Shown here: positions 49,754 to 58,262 of the stretch, piece by piece | How the letters are laid out: every line of letters starts with the position of its first letter | Numbering within the stretch: the stretch's first letter is position 1 | Notes under the pieces: model-generated | Database searches by the model: none | Told to the model about the DNA's origin: nothing | The model's input: only the letters and a program-made list of their open reading frames with translations | NCBI GenBank assembly: GCA_963772955.1 | Contig: CAVYZF010000008.1 | Location: 248,001-312,000 of the forward strand | DNA length: 64,000 nt | Direction of reading: 5' to 3' | Origin: Gp6-AA40 sp963772955 | GTDB taxonomy: Bacteria > Acidobacteriota > Vicinamibacteria > Vicinamibacterales > UBA2999 | Made by a program: the position numbers and the translations under genes

Positions 49754-51571
49754 TCAATCGATTCCAAATGCAAGCAGCACGTTCCCCGGATTTCCGACGA
49801 AGCCGCCGTAGCCCGAGTTGAAGAACAGCATCCCGCCGGCGACGATGGGACCGGGGCCTTCGATGCCACCGCCATTCGCCTTCACGCCGTTGATCGTCTG
49901 GAATTCCTTGTTGGTGTCGAACGTCCACAGGATCGATCCGTCCTTCGCCGAGTAGGCGCGCATCCCGCCATCGAGTGAGCCGGAGAACACGGCGCCAGGA
50001 ATCGCTGTCACAGCGGCGCCCTGCGAGGCGCGGCATGTCGGCTTGGACGTGTCGCAGAGACGCGTCTGCGGTTCGACGCTCCATGCGAGCTGACCGGTTG
50101 CGAGGTTCACGGCGCGGATGCCGCCGGGCTTCTGCGTCAGCAGGTCGGACACACCGAAGTATGCGTTCTGGCCGTCGACGGCGCCGCCCCACTGGCCGCC
50201 GAGCCCGCTGCCCTGGCCGATGCGGTACTCCCACACCTTGTGACCTTCGTTGTCGGGATCGAGCGCGTACGCCATCCCTGACTTTTGTGGCAACACGAGG
50301 AGGTCGCGGCCATTGACCGTGACGAGACTCGGTGACGCGGAGAAGTCGAAGTCAGGCCCGAGTGTCGCAGGGCAGTTCGCGTTGTCGGGGTTGACCGGTC
50401 CGCATCCGAGCGTCCAGTTGTCGTTTGGTGTGATCTGATTCACCCACTTGCGCGTGCCGCTGTTCATGTCGAACGCGAGCACAGCGTCGGTCGTCGGCTG
50501 AGACGGATCGGCGTAGTTGTTGCCAGTGGCGACGTAGACCATGTTGCGCTTGGGATCGATCGTGGGAGACGACCAGATCCCGCCACCTGCAGGACCCCAC
50601 TGCTGCACGCCGTCCTTGTTCTTCCCTCTCGGCTTCGATTCTTCGATCGTGTAGGTCTTCCAAAGCACCTGGCCGGAGTTGGAGTCGAGCGCGGACACGC
50701 TGCCACGGAAGGTGCAGCATTCGTACTTCGCGTTGCCGCCCTGTCCCTCTTCGCTCAGTCCCTGCACGCCGACGAAGACCTTGCCGCCGTACACCGTTGG
50801 TGCACCGGTGATCGCCGCGGACCGATGATCGTCGACCTTGCGGACCCAGATCTCCTTGCCGGTGTTCGCGTCGATGGCGTAGACGCTCGCGCGCGAGTCG
50901 CCGAAATAGACCGCATAGCCCGATCCGTTTGCACCCTTGTACGGGCCGGCCGACAGCGCGGTCCTGACACCGGCCTGCGCCTTGTAGGTCCAGTGGGTGC
51001 AGCCGGTCTTTGGATCGAGCGCGTGGATCTCCATGTTCTCGCTGGCGACGAACAGGCGTCCGCCGGCGACGATCGGCTGCGCGCGGGCTGATGTCACGAC
51101 CGAGTATCCGAATGCCCACTTCAGTTTGAGCTTCGGCAGGTCGGCCGCTGTCAGTCCACCGTTGGCGGCGGACTGGAATCGCGTGTTCGCGACGCCATTG
51201 CCCCAGCCATTCCAGCCTCCCGCGCTCGATGGATCGCGCATCGGCGGCGAAGCGGTGCAGCGGTTCACGACCACCAGCGGTGACGGCGGCGCGAACGGTC
51301 GGCCCGTGAGGAACACGGCCACTGCCTTCCGTTCGTCGTCGCTGAGGGCACTGGCCTGGAGAATCATCCGGCCGAGCGTCAGCGCGTTGTAGATCGACTC
51401 GGGCGTCATCTGTCGCAGCGCGTCTCGAGTGGGTGCGTCGTTCTGTCCTTCGCGATGACAGGTTGCGCACGACTGCTTGAACACGCCTTCGCCGTTCGGT
51501 GCCTGCTGCGCCCGTGCGGGCGCGGCGAGCGCGATGAGTCCGACACACAGGACGCCGACCCTTACGAACAT
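49754..51571 (-). CDS. Cytochrome c-PQQ propeller fusion, polyvinyl-alcohol-dehydrogenase-like
   Basis: The product has 605 residues. A signal peptide (VGVLCVGLIALAAPARAQQ) is followed by a short cytochrome c domain (CATCHREGQ, with Met candidates in LGRMILQ) and then a PQQ-type propeller with blade motifs FVASENMEIHALDPKTGCTHW, YAIDANTGKEIWVRKV and GSVSALDSNSGQVLWKT. This order (haem first, then propeller) is that of polyvinyl-alcohol dehydrogenase (cytochrome). It would oxidise secondary alcohols and hand electrons to its own haem. It is co-directional with the VOC gene 13 bp downstream. Confidence 0.88.
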   Translation of the reverse strand: MFVRVGVLCVGLIALAAPARAQQAPNGEGVFKQSCATCHREGQNDAPTRDALRQMTPESIYNALTLGRMILQASALSDDERKAVAVFLTGRPFAPPSPLVVVNRCTASPPMRDPSSAGGWNGWGNGVANTRFQSAANGGLTAADLPKLKLKWAFGYSVVTSARAQPIVAGGRLFVASENMEIHALDPKTGCTHWTYKAQAGVRTALSAGPYKGANGSGYAVYFGDSRASVYAIDANTGKEIWVRKVDDHRSAAITGAPTVYGGKVFVGVQGLSEEGQGGNAKYECCTFRGSVSALDSNSGQVLWKTYTIEESKPRGKNKDGVQQWGPAGGGIWSSPTIDPKRNMVYVATGNNYADPSQPTTDAVLAFDMNSGTRKWVNQITPNDNWTLGCGPVNPDNANCPATLGPDFDFSASPSLVTVNGRDLLVLPQKSGMAYALDPDNEGHKVWEYRIGQGSGLGGQWGGAVDGQNAYFGVSDLLTQKPGGIRAVNLATGQLAWSVEPQTRLCDTSKPTCRASQGAAVTAIPGAVFSGSLDGGMRAYSAKDGSILWTFDTNKEFQTINGVKANGGGIEGPGPIVAGGMLFFNSGYGGFVGNPGNVLLAFGID

Positions 51572-51583
51572 GAACCCTCCGAC

Positions 51584-51632
51584 TGTGAACCGTGAACTGT
51601 GAACCGGCTACTGCCTGCCGTCTAGCTGCTTA
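51584..51632. repeat. GTGAAC / CTAC heptamer array, related to 41089-41137
   Basis: Seven 7-mers follow the same phase and the same two-part word scheme as the 41089 array: TGTGAAC/CGTGAAC first, then CGGCTAC/TGCCTGC-type words. The array starts 12 bp upstream of the PVA-dehydrogenase-like start codon and lies in its leader. Confidence 0.8.
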
Positions 51633-51732
51633 GCAGGTAATGATACGCGGACATCGCAGAACGAGGACGGACGTCCACGACCGGGTCAGCGTCGGTACCT
51701 AGAAAACCTCTAAAACCCCTTCAACAACGACA

Positions 51733-51795
51733 CACAGAGGCACCGAGGCACTGAGAAATCCGAAGAAATCTCCGTGCCTCAGTGTCTCGGTGTGA
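51733..51795. repeat. GAGGCACCGAGGCACTGAG hairpin element, copy 2
   Basis: Nine 7-mers in unbroken phase form an imperfect inverted repeat with a short AT-rich centre. GAGGCACCGAGGCACTGAG differs from copy 1 (19536-19598) at two positions. It lies in the divergent space before the molybdenum-hydroxylase operon. Confidence 0.8.
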
Positions 51796-51859
51796 CCAAG
51801 CATGTGGGTCGCCGATGTGAGCCTGAGCGATAATGGACGCGCTTATCAAGGAGCCTCCG

Positions 51860-52309
51860 ATGATTTCGCTCGACGTAAACGGTCGGCGCCATGACGTCGA
51901 TGTCAGTCCCGACATGCCCCTGCTCTGGGTGCTTCGCGATGCCCTGGGGCTGACCGGCACGAAGTTCGGCTGCGGCCTCGGTCAATGCGGCGCGTGCACG
52001 GTCCATGTTGATGGCACCGCGACCCGCGCCTGCCTGACGGCGGCTTCGACAGCGGTCGGCAAGAAGATCACCACCATCGAGGGACTCTCGCCGACATCCA
52101 CGCACCCGCTGCAGGTCGCGTGGGTGGCCGAGCAGGTACCGCAATGCGGCTACTGCCAGTCGGGCCAGATCATGTCCGCCGCGGCGCTCCTTGCGAAGAC
52201 ACCGCGTCCGACCGACGCGCAGATCGACACCGCGATGACCGGCAACATCTGCCGCTGCGGAACCTATCAACGCATCAAGCGCGCGATCCGTCGCGCGGCA
52301 CAGGCGTAG
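51860..52309 (+). CDS. [2Fe-2S] small subunit of a molybdenum hydroxylase
   Basis: The product has 149 residues. The start at 51860 follows AAGGAG and gives the family N-terminus ISLDVNGRRHDVDV. A plant-type [2Fe-2S] site (CGLGQCGACTVHVDG) and the second, helical site (QCGYCQSGQ and NICRCGTY) are complete. This is the XdhC/IorA/CoxS-type electron-transfer subunit. The large subunit starts 9 bp downstream. No FAD subunit is nearby, so electrons probably go to a cytochrome, as in isoquinoline oxidoreductase-type enzymes. Confidence 0.93.
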   Translation: MISLDVNGRRHDVDVSPDMPLLWVLRDALGLTGTKFGCGLGQCGACTVHVDGTATRACLTAASTAVGKKITTIEGLSPTSTHPLQVAWVAEQVPQCGYCQSGQIMSAAALLAKTPRPTDAQIDTAMTGNICRCGTYQRIKRAIRRAAQA

Positions 52310-52318
52310 GAGACTGCG

Positions 52319-54472
52319 ATGACGATGTCAGCCACGTTCGATCGTCGAAGGTTCCTGCAGGTGACCGCCGCGGCAGGCGGAGGTCTCCTCGTCGGCACGT
52401 ATCTCCCGTCGTTCACCGACGGCGAGACGCTCGAGGCCGCCGGCGTCTTCGAGCCCAACGTCTGGATCAAGGTCAACGCCGACGACACCGTGCGCATCAT
52501 GCTCACGATGCTCGAGATGGGGCAGGGTGTCATGACGTCGATGCCGATGCTCGTTGCCGAGGAGCTCGACTTCGACTGGACGAAGATCAGGACCGAGTGG
52601 GCGGGCGCCGATCCCAAGTACGGCAACCCGAACTTCGGCGGTCAGCAGCTCACCGCGGGCAGCAACAGCGTCCGTGGCATGTGGAAAGTCCTGCGCGAAG
52701 CTGGCGCGACTGCGCGCGTGATGCTCGTCTCGGCAGCCGCGCAGACGTGGGGCGTGACTGAAAACAGCTGCACCACTGACAAAGGCGAAGTCATTCACCA
52801 GGCGAGCGGCCGCAGGCTCAAGTACGGCGCGCTCGTGGACAAGGCCGCAGCGCTTCCAGTACCGAAGGCCGTCGCGCTCAAGGATCCGAAGAACTTCAAG
52901 CTGCTCGGCAACTCGCTCGCACGTCTCGATGTGCCCGAGAAGGTGAATGGCAGCGCCGTGTTTGGCATCGACGTGAAACTGCCCGGGCTGCTGACGGCGA
53001 AGGTCGTCCGGTGCCCGGTCTTCGGCGGGAAAGTCGCTCGCTTCAACGCGGACAAGGCGAAGGCCGTTCCCGGCGTGAAGCAGGTCGTGCAGATCAGCAC
53101 CGGCGTGGCAGTCGTGGCCGACAACTACTGGTCCGCCTCGCGCGGTGCGCAGGCGCTCGACGTCACATGGGATGAAGGGCCACTCGCCAGCCTCACGACG
53201 GCTGACATCCTCACTCGCTACAAGGAGCTCGCGCAGAAACCCGGCAAGGTCGCGCGCAACGATGGCAATGCCGACGCCGCGATCGCCAACTCGACATCCT
53301 TCGAGCGGACATTTGAAGCGCCGTTCCTTGCGCACGCGACGATGGAGCCGATGAACTGTACGGCGGACTATCGGGCAGACGGCTGCGATGTGTATGTGCC
53401 GACGCAGGGGCAGACGCCATCGCATCAGGCGGCGGTCGCCGCGTCAGGGTTGCCGGCGGACAAGGTCAAGATTCACGTCACCTACATGGGCGGCGGGTTC
53501 GGCCGTCGTGGCGAAGCCGATTTCGTCATCGATGCCGTCGAGACGTCGAAGGCGGTCGGCAAGCCGGTCAAAGTGGTGTGGAGCCGCGAGGACGATATGC
53601 AGCACGACTACTATCGTCCGATCAGCTACGCGCGCATGTGGGCCGCGATTGACACGTCTGGCAAGCCCACGGTCTTCAAGCAGCACATCGTCCAGCAGTC
53701 GCTGATGAAGCGCATCGGTGGATTGCCGCCGAACGGCGTCGACTTCATCTCGGTCGATGGGTCGGCGAATCTGCCGTACGACATCCCGAACATCCGCGTC
53801 GAGTACACCGAGAACGATCCGGGCATCCCGTTCGGCTTCTGGCGGTCCGTCGGCGCCTCATTCCAGGGCTTCGTTGTCGAGGCGTTCATCGACGAGATGG
53901 CGGCGGCGGCGAAGAAGGATCCGTTCGAGTTCAGGCGTGACTTGCTCGGTAAGTCGCCTCGTCACAAGGCGGTGCTCGAGCTCGCCGCTGAGAAGTCGGG
54001 CTGGAGCAAGCCGCTTCCTGCAGGACGCTTCCGCGGCATCGCCGTGATGGATGCGTTCGGCAGCTATCTCGCGCAGGTCACCGAAGTGTCAGTTGATGCG
54101 CGCGGCGCGGTCAGGGTTCACCGCATCGTCTGCACCGTGGATACGGGCTGGGTGATCAATCCAGACACGATCAAGGCGCAGATGGAAGGCGGCATCGTCT
54201 ACGGCCTGACTGCCGCGTTGAAGGGTGAGATCACGATCAAGAACGGGCGAGTGGAGCAGCGGCACTTCGGCGACTACCAGATGCTGCGCCACAACGAGAT
54301 GCCCGAGATCGAGGTGTACATCGTTCCGAGCACCGAAGCGCCCGGCGGTATCGGCGAGCCGAGCACCGCGCTGGCGGCGGGCTCGCTCGTCAACGCCGTT
54401 GCGGCTGCAACGGGCCGGCGAGTCTACTCGTTGCCGATCAAGGCAGAGCAGCTGCGCGGGGGAACGGCGTAA
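52319..54472 (+). CDS. Molybdopterin-binding large subunit, IorB/aldehyde-oxidoreductase type
   Basis: The product has 717 residues. A Tat signal (FDRRRFLQVTAAAGGGLL) means the complex folds with its cofactor and is exported. Molybdopterin-binding features include MGQGVMTSMPMLVAEELDFDW, YMGGGFGRRGEADF and a C-terminal GIGEPSTALAAGSLVNAVAAATG, where Glu is the catalytic base in this family. It would hydroxylate an aldehyde or N-heterocycle with water-derived oxygen. The haem proteins encoded nearby may accept its electrons. Confidence 0.92.
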   Translation: MTMSATFDRRRFLQVTAAAGGGLLVGTYLPSFTDGETLEAAGVFEPNVWIKVNADDTVRIMLTMLEMGQGVMTSMPMLVAEELDFDWTKIRTEWAGADPKYGNPNFGGQQLTAGSNSVRGMWKVLREAGATARVMLVSAAAQTWGVTENSCTTDKGEVIHQASGRRLKYGALVDKAAALPVPKAVALKDPKNFKLLGNSLARLDVPEKVNGSAVFGIDVKLPGLLTAKVVRCPVFGGKVARFNADKAKAVPGVKQVVQISTGVAVVADNYWSASRGAQALDVTWDEGPLASLTTADILTRYKELAQKPGKVARNDGNADAAIANSTSFERTFEAPFLAHATMEPMNCTADYRADGCDVYVPTQGQTPSHQAAVAASGLPADKVKIHVTYMGGGFGRRGEADFVIDAVETSKAVGKPVKVVWSREDDMQHDYYRPISYARMWAAIDTSGKPTVFKQHIVQQSLMKRIGGLPPNGVDFISVDGSANLPYDIPNIRVEYTENDPGIPFGFWRSVGASFQGFVVEAFIDEMAAAAKKDPFEFRRDLLGKSPRHKAVLELAAEKSGWSKPLPAGRFRGIAVMDAFGSYLAQVTEVSVDARGAVRVHRIVCTVDTGWVINPDTIKAQMEGGIVYGLTAALKGEITIKNGRVEQRHFGDYQMLRHNEMPEIEVYIVPSTEAPGGIGEPSTALAAGSLVNAVAAATGRRVYSLPIKAEQLRGGTA

Positions 54473-54491
54473 CCACCATCCACCTACCGGA

Positions 54492-55967
54492 TTACAAGCC
54501 CCGTTTGGTTCCACCCAATTCCTCGACACCCTGTTTGAACAGGTCGAGGATCTTGGTGCTGGTGCGGAACTCCTCGAGGATTGCCGCGCGGCGGCTGGTT
54601 CGCAGATCGCTGATCACGTACGCGAGCGTCGACGCCATCACCGTGCCCTCTTCGGTGTTGGTGGCTTCGAAACGCTCCTGGAACGCACGCAGGGTCGTTT
54701 CGAACTCCGCCTCGTGCCATTTCTCGATCCCGCTCGGGAGTCTCAGGAAGTCGTTGAGCGCCGCCGCGTACTGCGGCGTCGGCGGTCGATGCCAGAACGA
54801 CACGTCCTTGCCGAAGTTCTTCACGTAGAACGGCAGATAGAGGTTGGCCTGCGCCGGCACTCGAACACCGAGCGCGGGGTTGAATCGCTTTACCTCGTCG
54901 AGCTTGAGCCCGGTGCGTGCGGTGATATCGAGCGCGCGCAGCGACTCTGAGGTGCGCATCGCGAAGATGCGCGACTGCGGGTTCTCGGCCACGATCCGCC
55001 GCACGTTGATCGTGTTGCCGAACACCATTTCGGCGTAGAGCGACGATCGCGGCCCATAGGTGCGGAACAGATCGCGATAACGCTGAATCGAGATATCGCG
55101 CAGGCTGGCCGCGAAGTCCGAGCCCATCAGGTACTGCTCGCGCGAGCCGACGCCACCGAGCCGCTCGCCGTTGATCACCGTGCGCCCGACGTTCACGCCG
55201 CCCGCGTGATGCTCGGACAGCGCGGGAATGTAGCTGTCGTACATCGTCGCGAGGATCGTGAGATACGCTGCGCAGTAAGGCGCCTGCGTCGTCTGGTTGT
55301 AGGCCTCGATGACCGCTGGTGACAGCTTGTTCAGGAATGCCCAGTTGCGGCTGAGAAACTGACAGAAGCCGAGCGCGCGTGCGCGCGAGCGGGCGCGGCC
55401 GTCCAGGCCGGATTCGAGGATGGCCTGCGCGAGTCCGATCTCCGATGGCACGCCAAATCGCTCGTAGATGGCGCCCCATTCATCGAGGAAGCTTCCATAG
55501 CGCTGCGCGTTCGGGATGAGAAACAGCCCGCGAGTGGGGTTGTGCACGAGCCGACCCGTGAGCGGCTCGAGCAGTCGAGCGACTTCGTCACGGCGCTCGT
55601 TCAACTGCTTCGGCAGGGTCCGCCCGTTCAGGAATCCAGAAAGTCCCTGCTCCTCCCAGACGGCATCACGTGTCCAATCGCCGGTGGCCGGAAACGTCGC
55701 AATCAGGCGTCCGTCGTTCGCGCTGCCGAACGCGATCCGTCCGTCCGGGATGGTGAAGATGTATTGCCAGAACTGATACTCCGGCCGGTGGGTCTCCACG
55801 GCCTGGATGTCCTGGCTGAGCCGTGCGCGTGAGTACTCGGCCGCAGCCAGCGCCGCGGGCGGCGCGGCCGCCGGGGTATTGGTGGAATCGGGCGCGGTCT
55901 GTGCCTGAATGGCTGAGCTCGCGCTTGCAAGGGTAGCGAGTCCGAGAAAAAAGGCCAGTAGTCTCAT
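54492..55967 (-). CDS. Exported lytic murein transglycosylase (MltD/Slt type)
   Basis: The product has 491 residues. A signal peptide (LLAFFLGLATLASASSAIQAQ) is followed by a Pro/Ala-rich linker and an SLT domain whose catalytic Glu is in GLAQAILESGLDGRARS, with LGFCQFLSRNW and AAYLTILATMYD as the later SLT motifs. The C-terminal third includes a LysM-like stretch (LDITARTGLKLDEVKRFNPALG). By family it cleaves the glycan strand of peptidoglycan in the periplasm. It is convergent with the molybdenum-hydroxylase genes (20 bp apart) and divergent from the gene at 56089. Confidence 0.88.
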   Translation of the reverse strand: MRLLAFFLGLATLASASSAIQAQTAPDSTNTPAAAPPAALAAAEYSRARLSQDIQAVETHRPEYQFWQYIFTIPDGRIAFGSANDGRLIATFPATGDWTRDAVWEEQGLSGFLNGRTLPKQLNERRDEVARLLEPLTGRLVHNPTRGLFLIPNAQRYGSFLDEWGAIYERFGVPSEIGLAQAILESGLDGRARSRARALGFCQFLSRNWAFLNKLSPAVIEAYNQTTQAPYCAAYLTILATMYDSYIPALSEHHAGGVNVGRTVINGERLGGVGSREQYLMGSDFAASLRDISIQRYRDLFRTYGPRSSLYAEMVFGNTINVRRIVAENPQSRIFAMRTSESLRALDITARTGLKLDEVKRFNPALGVRVPAQANLYLPFYVKNFGKDVSFWHRPPTPQYAAALNDFLRLPSGIEKWHEAEFETTLRAFQERFEATNTEEGTVMASTLAYVISDLRTSRRAAILEEFRTSTKILDLFKQGVEELGGTKRGL

Positions 55968-56088
55968 GGTGGAGCTTGCTGATTATCGACGAGTCTTGCG
56001 TGGCCGTGACACAGTCTTTCTTATCGACCGACACGGTCCAGAAATTCACATCTCTGCGGATCCGGGCGTTCGGCTAGCATTGGCATCC

Positions 56089-56919
56089 ATGACCGTCAGT
56101 CGGGTCCTCGTTGGCTTCGCGCTCGCGTCACTGTTGGGTGGGACGTCCGTTCGGGCTCAGTGGCCTGCGTATACCGATTCAAGAGTTCCGCGAATGGCCG
56201 ACGGCCGTCCGAACCTCGATGCCCCGACGCCACGAACTCCCGATGGCAAGCCCGATCTCAGTGGGGTCTGGTTGAACGAGTGGTTCTACGGCGGGCAGGT
56301 CAAGCAGCCGCCGGTCTCACCGCCGGGCGAGCCGCCGGCTTCGACGTTTGCGAACATCGGTGCTGGTTTCCCGAACGGCCTCCCGTTTCAGCCCTGGGCG
56401 AAGGAGCTGATGGAGAAACGCAAGGAACAGAACAGCAAGGACAATCCCGACGCCCACTGCCTGCCAATGGGGTTGATGCAGTTCCACGAGCACCCGCAGC
56501 CGCGCCGGATGATTCAAACGCCCGGCGTCCTCGTCATCCTCTACGAAGGCAATTCCGGCGTCCGCCAGATCTTCACCGACGGCAGGCCGCTCCCGAGCAA
56601 CGACCCGCAACCCTGGTGGTATGGCTACTCGACGGGCAAGTGGGAAGGCGACACGCTGGTCGTCGAGACTACAGGGTTCCGTGACGATGGGTGGTTGGAT
56701 ATCTGGGGGAGCCCGTTCACCAGCGCGGCGACGATCACGGAGCGATTCAGGAGGCTGAACTACGGCGTCATGAAGATCGACGTGACGATCGACGATCCCA
56801 AGGCGTACACGAAACCGTTCAGCGTCCGCGTGAACCAGCGCGTCATGCCTGACGGTGAGCTCATCGAGTTCATCTGCAACGAAAACAACAAGGCGCCACA
56901 GTTGATGGTCGGGAAGTAG
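56089..56919 (+). CDS. Secreted hypothetical protein of the DGRPLP / WEGDTLVVE superfamily
   Basis: The product has 276 residues. A signal peptide (RVLVGFALASLLGGTSVRAQ) is followed by PRTPDGKPDLSGVWLNEW, MIQTPGVLVILYEGNSGVRQIFTDGRPLPSND, GKWEGDTLVVETTGF and FICNENNKAPQ. It matches the gene at 2095-2883 block by block and is distantly related to the CHEGNYG group. A TAGCAT -10-like box ends 8 bp before the ATG. The function is unknown. Confidence 0.78.
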   Translation: MTVSRVLVGFALASLLGGTSVRAQWPAYTDSRVPRMADGRPNLDAPTPRTPDGKPDLSGVWLNEWFYGGQVKQPPVSPPGEPPASTFANIGAGFPNGLPFQPWAKELMEKRKEQNSKDNPDAHCLPMGLMQFHEHPQPRRMIQTPGVLVILYEGNSGVRQIFTDGRPLPSNDPQPWWYGYSTGKWEGDTLVVETTGFRDDGWLDIWGSPFTSAATITERFRRLNYGVMKIDVTIDDPKAYTKPFSVRVNQRVMPDGELIEFICNENNKAPQLMVGK

Positions 56920-56996
56920 CGGTCCACGGCCCTCGGTCTCCGGTCCACGGTCCTCCAACCACCCACCACTAACCACCCACCACTAACCACCGACAG
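56920..56996. repeat. Eleven-unit heptamer array CGGTCCA / C(C/T)(C/A)ACCA
   Basis: Starting at the first base after the stop codon, eleven consecutive 7-mers run without phase slip: CGGTCCA-type words first, then CCAACCA, CCCACCA and CTAACCA, ending in CCGACAG. GGT and ACC words are complementary, so the array can fold on itself. Decayed units continue to about 57012, just before the PadR promoter. Confidence 0.9.
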
Positions 56997-57013
56997 GCTA
57001 ACCACCGACAGGC

Positions 57014-57070
57014 TTGACAGGTTAATACTGTGTGACATACGGTGTGTGACGCACACTGTATAGCACACAG
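57014..57070 (+). promoter_or_regulatory. PadR promoter with 43-bp palindromic operator
   Basis: TTGACA at 57014-57019 is an ideal -35; a weak -10 (CATACG, 57036-57041) lies at 16-bp spacing. A near-perfect palindrome spans 57028-57070: CTGTGTGACATAC pairs with GTATAGCACACAG (two mismatches) around GTGTGTGACGCACAC. It overlaps the -10 and ends 5 bp before the PadR start codon, an arrangement that fits autorepression by the encoded dimer. Confidence 0.7.
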
Positions 57071-57075
57071 GACTC

Positions 57076-57420
57076 ATGGCACCCGATCAATTCGAATCGC
57101 TTCGACTCGAGCTACGCCGCGGCTGTCTGGTGATGGCGGTCCTCGCGCAACTGCGCCGTGAGCACTATGGCTACACCCTCAAGAAGGATCTGGCCGACCA
57201 GGGTCTGGAGATCGACGAAGGCACTCTCTATCCGTTGCTCCGCCGGCTCGAAAGTCAGGGGTTGCTCGTCAGCGAGTGGAGAGAAGAAGGCAAGCGCAAC
57301 AAGCGGTTCTATCGGCTTTCTCCGACCGGCAAGTCGGTGCTCAAGGAACTGCTGGCCGAGTGGCAGTCGATCAATGCCGCGGTGAACCGCATTGCCGGTG
57401 GAACGCGCTCAGTTGCGTGA
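57076..57420 (+). CDS. PadR-family transcriptional regulator
   Basis: The product has 114 residues. It has the winged-helix PadR domain (LVMAVLAQLRREHYGYTLKKDLADQGLEIDEGTLYPLLRRLESQGLLVSEW in pieces; the EGTLYPLLRRLE motif is diagnostic) and a short C-terminal dimerisation helix. By family it is a ligand-responsive repressor. It begins an operon with a membrane protein 8 bp downstream, the typical PadR layout, and has a large palindrome in its promoter. Confidence 0.93.
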   Translation: MAPDQFESLRLELRRGCLVMAVLAQLRREHYGYTLKKDLADQGLEIDEGTLYPLLRRLESQGLLVSEWREEGKRNKRFYRLSPTGKSVLKELLAEWQSINAAVNRIAGGTRSVA

Positions 57421-57428
57421 GGTGTGAG

Positions 57429-58262
57429 ATGACGCTGCTCGATCGCTACCTGTTCGCAGTTCGCAATCGACTGCCCCGCAATCAGCGTGACGACATCGTC
57501 GATGAGGTCGCGTCCATCCTGAAGCGCTTCGGCAGGCCGATCACCGTTGCTGCGCGATACACGACTTCGGGGTATCTGATCGGTCCGGCGCTGTACCCCT
57601 CGTTCTTGATCTCAATCAGGTTGCTTGCGTGGGTCCTGGGTCCCCTGGCAGCGGTCGCCCTGCTCCTCACGATGCTGCTGTCGGACCACCCGGTCTCGCA
57701 GACGGCGACGCAGTTCCTCATCTTCGTGGTGATTGGCCTCGCGAACTTCGCGATCATCACGTTGGTATTCGCGCGGATCGAGCGGATGACAGGAACGCAA
57801 GCCGAGGCGGACGACTGGGATCCGCGCCATCTGCCGTCACCTGATCGACCCGCGCCGACGCCACGATGGGAGGCCATCTCGTCCCTGGTCACGATGGCGT
57901 TTTACCTGGCACTCTGGGTCGGCGTGATGCCGGTTCAATCGTGGATTGCCGGTCTCAATCGGTGGGTGGGAAGCAGTCCACTTCCGTACGGGTTTGCGCC
58001 GATTTGGAGTGTCGTGAGCCCGATCCTGGTGGCATTGATGCTGGCGAGCATGATTCGCGACGTCGTGTCGATCATCAGGCCGCGGTGGGTGATGCTCCGC
58101 GGGTACGTCGGGCTCGTACTACACGCCGGCCTGCTGCTCGTGCTCGCTCGTCTCGTTCACGCCGATGCCATATTCGTGGTGACGGATCCGGCGGGCTTGG
58201 CGCCTTCGCAGCACGCCATTCGCGCACGCCTGATCCCGGCTACAATGCCGCCCACCTCGTGA
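57429..58262 (+). CDS. Multi-pass membrane protein of a PadR operon
   Basis: The product has 277 residues. An N-terminal cytoplasmic helix bundle (LDRYLFAVRNRLPRNQRDDIVDEVASILKRFGR) resembles the N-terminus of DUF1700/HAAS-type proteins that partner with PadR. Roughly six transmembrane helices follow. GAGGTG precedes the ATG. The role is unknown; in other PadR operons such proteins modulate membrane stress or transport. Its stop overlaps the next start (GTGA). Confidence 0.8.
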   Translation: MTLLDRYLFAVRNRLPRNQRDDIVDEVASILKRFGRPITVAARYTTSGYLIGPALYPSFLISIRLLAWVLGPLAAVALLLTMLLSDHPVSQTATQFLIFVVIGLANFAIITLVFARIERMTGTQAEADDWDPRHLPSPDRPAPTPRWEAISSLVTMAFYLALWVGVMPVQSWIAGLNRWVGSSPLPYGFAPIWSVVSPILVALMLASMIRDVVSIIRPRWVMLRGYVGLVLHAGLLLVLARLVHADAIFVVTDPAGLAPSQHAIRARLIPATMPPTS

